Position numbers and translations under genes: made by a program. The notes beneath the pieces are model-generated. The model was not told the origin of the DNA. It did not search any database and saw nothing but the letters and a program-made list of their open reading frames with translations. Positions 57,897 through 64,000 of a stretch of 64,000 bases of DNA are shown piece after piece. The number at the start of each line of letters is the position of its first letter. Position 1 is the first letter of the stretch. Origin of the DNA: Hypoxylon rubiginosum (lineage: Eukaryota; Ascomycota; Sordariomycetes; Xylariales; Hypoxylaceae); the NCBI GenBank assembly GCA_902806565.1, contig CADCXA010000057.1:124001-188000 (forward strand), written 5' to 3'.

Positions 57897-59400
57897 ATGG
57901 CATCTGAAAAGGCACCTGCGGAAAACATGCTTTGGGGTGGACGCTTTACGGGTTGGTTTTTCACGGAAGCTTCAAGCGCAGAGTGCAGTATGCTGACCTT
58001 AGAATGGCAGGCGGCCTCGATCCCCTCATGCTAAAATACAATGCGAGTATTCAATACGACAAGCTCCTGTATAAGGAAGATATCCTCGGCAGCATTGCCT
58101 TTGCCCGCGCAAACGCCAAGTCTGGCATCATTTCCAACGACGAGTTCGCCGAAATAGAGAGGGGTCTCCGGGAAGTTCAGAAGGAGTGGGAGGCAAATAC
58201 CTTTGTCATCATGCCCAATGATGAAGATATTCATACTGCCAACGAGCGCCGGCTCGGTGAGATCATTGGGAAGGACATCGCTGGCAAACTGCATACGGGT
58301 CGCAGCCGGAATGAACAGGTTGTCTGTGATATGCGTATGTGGCTTCGCGACCAGATCCGGGTGATTGAGAGCCAACTGGTTGCCTTCATTGAGGTTATTG
58401 CCGCCCGCGCCGAGGCCGAGGTGTAAGTCTGATTACCCCCTAACCCAATAACCCTTCTGACCTTGATAGCGGCATTCTCATGCCTGGATACACTCATCTC
58501 CAACGGGCCATGGTGGTCATGTGGTCACAGCATCTGTTATCATTTGGCTTTAACTTTGCGAGCGATCTTGAGCGGCTGCGCGAGGTTTCGAAGCGCGTGA
58601 ACAGGAGCCCTCTTGGCGCTGGTGCTCTTGCCGGCAATGGCTTCAATATTGACCGCGATATGATGGCCGAGGAGCTGGGCTTCAACGGCCTCTTATGGAA
58701 CTCGATGAATGCTGTTGCCGATAGGGATTTCGTTACTGAATTCCTACAATGGGGCAGCATGTTTATGCAGCATATTTCTCGATGGGCTGAGGATCTTATC
58801 CTTTATTCCTCCACAGAGTTCGGCTTTGTTTCCATTGCCGATGCCTATTCTACTGGAAGCTCCCTAATGCCCCAGAAGAAGAATCCAGATGGTCTTGAGT
58901 TATTACGAGGAAAAGCTGGTCGAGCATTCGGGCATATGGCTGGCCTTATGATGACCCAGAAGGGCCTACCCAGTACCTACAACAAGGATCTCCAGGAGAG
59001 TTGGGAACCTATGTTAGATCACGTGAAGACTATCTCCGACAGTGTTCAGATCGCAAATGGTGTCCTCGCTACCCTCACTGTTAGGCAGGACCGGATGAGG
59101 GCTGCCCTAGATCCATTTATGCTGTCTACTGATCTTGCTGATTATCTTGTACGAAAGGGTGTACCCTTTCGTGAGACGCATCACATCTCTGGCCGATGTG
59201 TAGCTAAGAGCGAGGAGCTAGGTGTCCCGATGAATGAGCTCTCACTCGAGCAACTGCAAGCCATTGACGGCCGATTCATGGAGGATGTTTTAAATACGTT
59301 TAACTATGAGACAAGCGTCGAGATGAGATCGGCTAAGGGTGGTACCAGCCGGGCACGTGTCCTAGAGCAGGTCAAGGTTCTGAAAGCTATGTTAGCTTGA
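57897..59400 (+). CDS. ARG4: Argininosuccinate lyase, divergent
   Basis: Three exons, join(57897..57951, 58011..58422, 58470..59400), give 465 aa, the usual length. The family splits argininosuccinate to arginine and fumarate, the last step of arginine synthesis. LWGGRFTGGLDPLM at the start, DEDIHTANERRLGEIIG, MPGYTHLQRA (catalytic His), NRSPLGAGALAG, MNAVADRDFVTEFLQWG, STGSSLMPQKKNP (catalytic Ser loop) and LADYLVRKGVPFRETHHISG are all present. Two normally invariant spots are altered: SRNDQ is SRNEQ, and the RAQPIRWS block after the catalytic His is RAMVVMWS. Its wobble positions look less GC-rich than MSH6 or the esterase. It may be the arginine-pathway enzyme or a diverged second copy; the window cannot decide. 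Confidence 0.85.
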
Positions 59401-59912
59401 GAGGCTTTTGACAGCTACCTATGACTTACATATAAATAATTGCCTGTCCTAACGTTTCTGCGCGCCCTCAGTGAGCGTGAGGGGACCGCTAGTAAGCTTA
59501 AGCCCCCTAGTAATATTAAGATTTGTTACACGGGTTATTACTTAATGCATGCCTTTATATGTTTCCCTTAGTTAAGTAACTGATGAGAGATTGAGCTAAG
59601 CCTGAGTAAAAGTATATAGTAAAGAAGTGGTATAACTTGGAACCTTAGCTAGTCTTTTCCTAAGTCAATTTAAGTCAAGCTCTCTCCAACCATTTCGCCA
59701 TAATTTCATCAGCTACAACATCAATGGCATCATGTCACCATCCCCGCTTCTCAGGGAGTTCAAAGCGGCAACGCTCCTAGAAAACTCGGCATTCGATTTG
59801 CATTGATAAGACTGAGGGGCACCCGTTGGGAATCTCGAAACCTTTACGAAATAAATCTATCTATCTCGAGAAGTCGACATCTAGCAGTAATCTATTACCG
59901 TAAAAGCACACT
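59401..59912. other. Intergenic region, lyase and NmrA-like gene
   Basis: About 510 bp, slightly AT-rich. Nothing recognisable beyond a probable 3' UTR and promoter. Confidence 0.5.
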
Positions 59913-60934
59913 ATGGCAGATCCTATCAAGAAGGTTGCCGTCATCGGCGTGAGTAGCCCCTCCTAGCCCTTGCCGCGGCTCTTGCTAACGTTGCTACGTA
60001 GGCGTCGGGAAACCTAGGGAAAGAGATCGTCCAGGAGCTCCTCAAGGCCGGGTTTGAGGTGACCGCGTTCGCGCGTGAGGATTCACAGTCCAAGTTCCCA
60101 CCGAACGTCACTGTTAAGAGGGTGGATTACCAATCGGTAGACTCGTTAACTTCGGCACTCAAGGGGCTAGATGCGGTAGTGTCAGCCATCGCAACTGTGG
60201 CCATCGGTAGCCAGACACCTCTAGTCGATGCGGCCATCTCGGCCAAAGTAAGACGGTTCATCCCGTCGGAGTTCGGTATCAATACTAGAATTGCGGGTGG
60301 CACTGCGATTGGCAACATTCTCCAAGGAAAGGTCAAGACCCTCGACTACATCATCGGCAAATCTCAGGAGAACCCGTGGTTTACGTGGACCGGCATTTCG
60401 AGCGGGATCTTCTTCGACTGGGTAGGTAGTAACTAGGAAGCATAACACTCTGGAGAGATAGACAATACTGACGATGGGACTTACGTGCAGGGGCTGCAAT
60501 TCGGGTCCGTGGGATTTGATAAGCGCACTAAGACTGCGACCATCTACGACTCGGGCGACGAGCCCGTGCAAGCGTCGAACCTCCCATTCCTCGGAAGGGT
60601 AGTCGCTGCCGTCCTGTCCCAGCCGGAAAAGACAGCCAACCAGTACCTCTCTGTCGCATCCTTTAATCCTTCACAGAACCAGATCCTCAAGATCGTGGAG
60701 GCGAAGACAGGGGAAAAGTGGAAGGTAGAGCACGCTAGCACCGCCGAGCAGGAGAAGATCGGGCTGGAAAAACTGAGCAAGGGGGACTATAGCGCCTTCT
60801 CTAATCTCCTGCGACATCGTATTTACGCCGACGGTGCCAAACGGGCCGTAGAAGGGGAGGACAACGCGATCGGTCTTCTTGGGCTTCAGGAAGAGGACCT
60901 GGCAGCGACTGTGGAGAAATGGCTAGATGAGTGA
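59913..60934 (+). CDS. NmrA-like / isoflavone reductase-type NAD(P)-binding protein
   Basis: Three exons, join(59913..59948, 60002..60421, 60491..60934), give 299 aa. The Rossmann nucleotide-binding motif VAVIGASGNLGKEIV straddles the first splice. VKRVDYQSVDSLTSALKGLDAVVSAI and RRFIPSEFGIN are typical of the atypical short-chain dehydrogenase group that includes NmrA and phenylcoumaran/isoflavone reductases. The C-terminal half is the less conserved substrate domain. Members are either redox enzymes acting on small aromatics or redox-sensing regulators; there is not enough here to choose. No signal peptide or membrane span, so cytosolic. The first exon is 36 nt. Confidence 0.88.
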
Positions 60935-61221
60935 GGACGGGTTGTATTACAGGGTGGGACTTTCTATATGTTGAATTACTTCATATGCAAAGAGGAAGGC
61001 TGTACGGCCTTGGGTAGAGTGACTCTGATTTACTATTTGCGTGTATACAAGCGTGTAAACTCGACAGCTACCAAGGCGAGATTCTTCCGCAGCCAGCGTC
61101 TGTCTTCCCGAATGTTTTTCCCGGCTCGATGCCTTGTTGACACAATGTAAAACTATATACAGGGGGGAATCTCGTTCGACTCTCGATGAACGAAGCTCTG
61201 GAGCTGTCCGCTCATATAAGC

Positions 61222-62412
61222 TTAGGTCAGGGCGGGAACCGTCCACGGAGCCCAGTCGGCGATGGCCACGGTGGCGCTGCTCTTCTCGACCTCCGGAGGG
61301 ACCGTGGTGCCAGCGAGAAGGAAGTAGTTGATGTAGGCGGTGAGCTCAGCCTGTTGCGAGGAGGGGAACTGGCAATGGCTGTGGCCACCGACGAGGGAGA
61401 AGCCCATGTTGGTGGGGACACCGAGACCCTTGTAGATGAGACGGCCGGCCTTCATGCATCCAGTGGTGCTGACGGGGCCAAGCCAGTCGATGTCGTTCTC
61501 GAAGGCGAGCAGGCCGCGGGGCGCGACGAGGGCAGCCAGCATGTGGTGGTCCTCGGGCATGGTGGTGGTCTTGGAGGTGTACGCGTTCAGGTTCTGGCTG
61601 AACCACACGTTCTCGCCAACGATCTCGCCGGCGGTCTGGATGTTCTTGCCCTTGTTGTGCTCGTCGTCCGAGATACGCCAGCAGGCGGAACCACCGGAGC
61701 CGGACTCCTGCGGGAGGGTGAGAGCGATACGGTTGGCTAGGGCGCCGACGATGAAAGCGCCCTTGCCGTTTCGGGAGCAACCCGTGGTACCAAGCCTCTT
61801 GGGGTCGATGCCCGTGGCGGCGGCGCCGAGCTGCTCGAGACCGTCGATGACACGGTCGACACCCCAGGCCCAGGCGGTCAGGGCACCGGCGGTGTGGGTG
61901 TTACCGAAGAGGGTGTAGAAGGCACCCTGGCCGCGGGACTGGCCGGAAGCCTGGGAGGCGAAGTTGTCGTTGTTGAAGCCGACGGTGCCGACGGTGCCGG
62001 GGATGGGGAGAGAGGAACCGCCGATGGTGATGATGGCCGGGCCCGGGGAGGTGCTGGCCTTCTTGATGGCGGTGCTGATGGTCACGGACTTGGTGCCCAC
62101 GGTAACCTTGACATTCATGGTGCTTCCGGAAAGCGACGCCTCAACCTTGTCGGGCGGCGGGGGGTACGCGCCCAGCTCGTACTGCTGCAGGAGCTTGCTG
62201 ATCTCCTGCTGGCGGCAGGTCCAGTCGGCCTTTGTAGCGACCTTTTTGCCGTCCTCGAAGGTGAACGGGTCAGGCAGCTTAGCATAGCTCACGGCGGGGT
62301 AGCTACCCAGGAGCGAGCAGTCGCTAGTGTTCTGGCGCTGGTAGATCTCGGCGAACGGCAGGGCGCTGGCCGTAGAGCCCAGCAGGAGGGCGGAGGCGAA
62401 ACGGCGCATCAT
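61222..62412 (-). CDS. 4-O-methyl-glucuronoyl methylesterase (CE15, Cip2-like)
   Basis: A 396-aa intronless protein from the tandem ATG at 62412; an upstream frame to 62577 is dropped because the second start gives a clean signal peptide (MMRRFASALLLGSTASALP). The enzyme cuts ester bonds between lignin alcohols and 4-O-methyl-glucuronic acid on xylan, outside the cell. The serine-hydrolase motif GCSRNGKGA is at 211-219 with S213 the nucleophile, E236 in QESGSGG and a His in GGHSHCQFP (about 344-346). Paired cysteines (C32, C66, C212, C244, C319, C347) match CE15 disulfides. No carbohydrate-binding module. It is divergent from the AA9 gene, with XlnR/XYR1-type motifs between them. Confidence 0.94.
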   Translation of the reverse strand: MMRRFASALLLGSTASALPFAEIYQRQNTSDCSLLGSYPAVSYAKLPDPFTFEDGKKVATKADWTCRQQEISKLLQQYELGAYPPPPDKVEASLSGSTMNVKVTVGTKSVTISTAIKKASTSPGPAIITIGGSSLPIPGTVGTVGFNNDNFASQASGQSRGQGAFYTLFGNTHTAGALTAWAWGVDRVIDGLEQLGAAATGIDPKRLGTTGCSRNGKGAFIVGALANRIALTLPQESGSGGSACWRISDDEHNKGKNIQTAGEIVGENVWFSQNLNAYTSKTTTMPEDHHMLAALVAPRGLLAFENDIDWLGPVSTTGCMKAGRLIYKGLGVPTNMGFSLVGGHSHCQFPSSQQAELTAYINYFLLAGTTVPPEVEKSSATVAIADWAPWTVPALT

Positions 62413-63717
62413 CTTCGGGGCGCGGTATGGCTGGCGGCAAATAGAGGACAAAGTTTCCAGGGTGGGTGTGCTTCGCTGGCTAGCAGAGGACGTGCTTGGG
62501 GCAGGGAGGCGGCTCTTATACATCTGGGCCGAAGCGCGAACAACCGCGAGAGTCGACCAGCGCCTACTCGATCCCACTCGTCACCCCCTTGTCAACCTCG
62601 CCCAATTTCCGGTTGATTACTAGATCCCGGAACCAGGCGGCCTTGCGTCTTCCCATTTCCGAGTCGAAAGGGACAGTCCGCCGTCGACCCCGTGGCTCGA
62701 GGCAGCTCTAGCCAAGTCGAAACGTCGAGGCGCATCCCACCCTAGACGACATAATAAAGGACCTTACGCATGCTCTACCCCAGGTCTATCGATGCCAATG
62801 GTGCGTCTAAGCTTCCCTGCCGTCGCGCGTGGCGAGAGCCACCCCTTACGCCGAGGTACACTTGGCACTTTGGGGATTATGACTGGCCGACGTCTGGCGT
62901 AAGGAGCCTCCACGTTCCCAAATGCGGAGAGATTGGCTAATATGGCTAATATGGCTGGTATAGGTACAGAGGTGCGATATCTTTGAGCTACGTAGCATCA
63001 ATATGATCGCTGTTAATATGACAAGAGCGAGCCCCTGGCTATAAGTGTAAATAAGCACCCTCAATTTACCTGCGGGGAAGCCGTCTCAGGTCTGCTCAAG
63101 TGGTTGAGCCACGACGTTGACTGGCCTCACGGTTTCTTCCCCGGTTTCTTCTCCGTTCTCTCGCATCTTGCCCGGGGGGGATATCGAGATCTATCTTTGT
63201 CCCAATGCCGTTAGCCACGGGTTTGCGACGGTGGCAAACTACAAAAACATTGCATCTTTCTTTCCATCTCTAACAAACCGACGATCTGCTCCTCTCGTCC
63301 CTTGCACGATATATAGTAGGTTAATTAAGAACTTCCTTATGGCGCGAGCTTGTGCGTGGCTAATTTCAGTGTTCCTATTCTTAGGTATCGTAAAGAACCG
63401 GGGACCCGCGAATTGGATATTCCTCTATATAGCCGAACGGACAGGGTCGCATCCAGTTACCTGCTAGACGCTCCGAATTACCGCACGCGGTTAAAGCGTC
63501 GCGCAACTGCGTCCCCGAGTCTCGTGGTACTCGTCAGAGCATCTGGCCCTGCTTCCAAGATGGTTCAAATACTCCCAATAGGAGCGGCAGGCTTCCCCAG
63601 GTTCTTGGCGACCGGTAGTTGGGGGCGCCTCCTCCATATTCCAATACGGCTACACTTCTTAGACAAGAGGTTACTTTTCTGAAAGCAGCATCAACCGCTC
63701 TGGAAAGATTTCACGAG
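62413..63717. promoter_or_regulatory. Shared divergent promoter region, CE15 esterase and AA9
   Basis: About 1.3 kb between two divergent cell-wall-degrading genes. GGCTAA occurs at 62935-62940 and 62944-62949 (plus), 63211-63216 (minus) and 63358-63363 (plus, extended to GGCTAAT). GGCTAA/GGC(A/T)4 is the core of XlnR/XYR1 sites. GCGGAG at 62924-62929 and GCGGGG at about 63070-63075 fit SYGGRG, the CreA/CRE1 core. No gene inside. Confidence 0.5.
62935..62958 (+). promoter_or_regulatory. Tandem GGCTAA boxes (XlnR/XYR1-type)
   Basis: GGCTAATAT repeated twice and then GGCTGG, at 9-bp steps, on one face of the helix roughly. A possible CreA/CRE1 box (GCGGAG) lies 6 bp away. It is 523 bp upstream of the esterase ATG and 760 bp upstream of the AA9 ATG. 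Confidence 0.5.
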
Positions 63718-64000
63718 ATGGCGAGACCGTTTTTCTTGGCAGCCCTGCTGCTGCTGCTGGCTAGCTCTGTCGCCGCCCACGGTGGCCTCACTAACTACAC
63801 CGTCGGCGACACCTGGTATAGGGGGTAAGTTTTCATGCTTTCAGATGCGAGGGGTGTGTCGCTGAGAGAATGGCTGCAGGTACGACCCGGACGAGCCTTT
63901 GGAGGCCCAGGAAGGTCAGCCGTGGATGGTCCAGAGGATATGGGCTAGCATCGACCCCATCTTCTTCGTGAACGACACTGGCCTGGCATGCAATACCCCG
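63718..64000 (+). CDS. AA9 lytic polysaccharide monooxygenase (5' part)
   Basis: Join(63718..63824, 63880..>64000); the gene runs off the right edge. A strongly hydrophobic signal peptide (residues 1-20, ending VAA) is followed by His21, which becomes the N-terminal His of the mature protein and half of the copper-binding histidine brace. HGGLTNYTVGDTWYRGYDP and WMVQRIWASIDPIFFVNDTGLACN match the start of AA9 (formerly GH61) enzymes, which cut cellulose or related glucans oxidatively outside the cell. The second His and the Tyr of the active site lie beyond the window. It faces the CE15 gene head to head. Confidence 0.9.

Noticed and set aside
61186..62616. Long plus-strand frames opposite the CE15 esterase
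   Set aside because: They are mirror frames produced by GC-rich wobble positions of the real minus-strand gene; their protein is Gly/Ala/Val-rich with no family features.

Overview
The window is nuclear DNA from a filamentous ascomycete (Pezizomycotina, most likely Sordariomycetes). The evidence is short introns of about 50-80 nt with GT..AG ends, gene families typical of such fungi (Zn2Cys6 regulator, NCS2 purine permease, LaeA-like methyltransferase, QA-4-type dehydroshikimate dehydratase, AA9 and CE15 secreted enzymes), and a 20-kb block of extreme AT richness of the kind left by repeat-induced point mutation (RIP).

Layout. 0.5-4.7 kb: a Zn2Cys6 regulator and an MFS sugar transporter, both on the minus strand. 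4.7-9.6 kb: a long gene-free stretch leading to a two-repeat Myb/SANT protein (9.6-10.8 kb). 11.8-16.1 kb: COX10 and a UapA/UapC-type purine permease, both minus. 16.1-19.0 kb: gene-free. 19.0-22.1 kb: a stand-alone QA-4-like 3-dehydroshikimate dehydratase converging on JIP5. 22.4-42.8 kb: an AT-rich island with no intact gene of its own, carrying one apparently complete Ty1/copia LTR retrotransposon at 31819-37625 (minus orientation) that is not AT-eroded. 43.7-64 kb: gene-dense ordinary DNA with a LaeA-like methyltransferase, a GH18 chitinase, a secreted glycerophosphodiester phosphodiesterase, MSH6, TSC13, a divergent argininosuccinate lyase, an NmrA-like reductase, a CE15 glucuronoyl esterase, and the 5' part of an AA9 polysaccharide monooxygenase.

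The most interesting object is the retrotransposon. Its two 182-bp LTRs read as identical, it has a 5-bp target duplication (GTTAT), and it sits inside DNA that has been mutated almost to pure A/T, so it arrived after that erosion. Gag and Pol are in the same frame and separated by one stop codon in the context TGA-CTA-G, the known leaky UGA readthrough motif. The primer-binding site next to the 5' LTR matches the anticodon arm of a tRNA-Lys(CUU) rather than a tRNA 3' end, which suggests copia-type priming by a 5' half-tRNA.

Functional links among host genes are few. The divergently transcribed CE15 esterase and AA9 monooxygenase share an intergenic region with four GGCTAA (XlnR/XYR1-type) motifs, a plausible co-regulated plant-cell-wall-degrading pair. 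The other neighbours look like ordinary, unrelated housekeeping and accessory genes. Exon boundaries were assigned by reading splice sites, phase and family alignment by eye; there is no transcript evidence.
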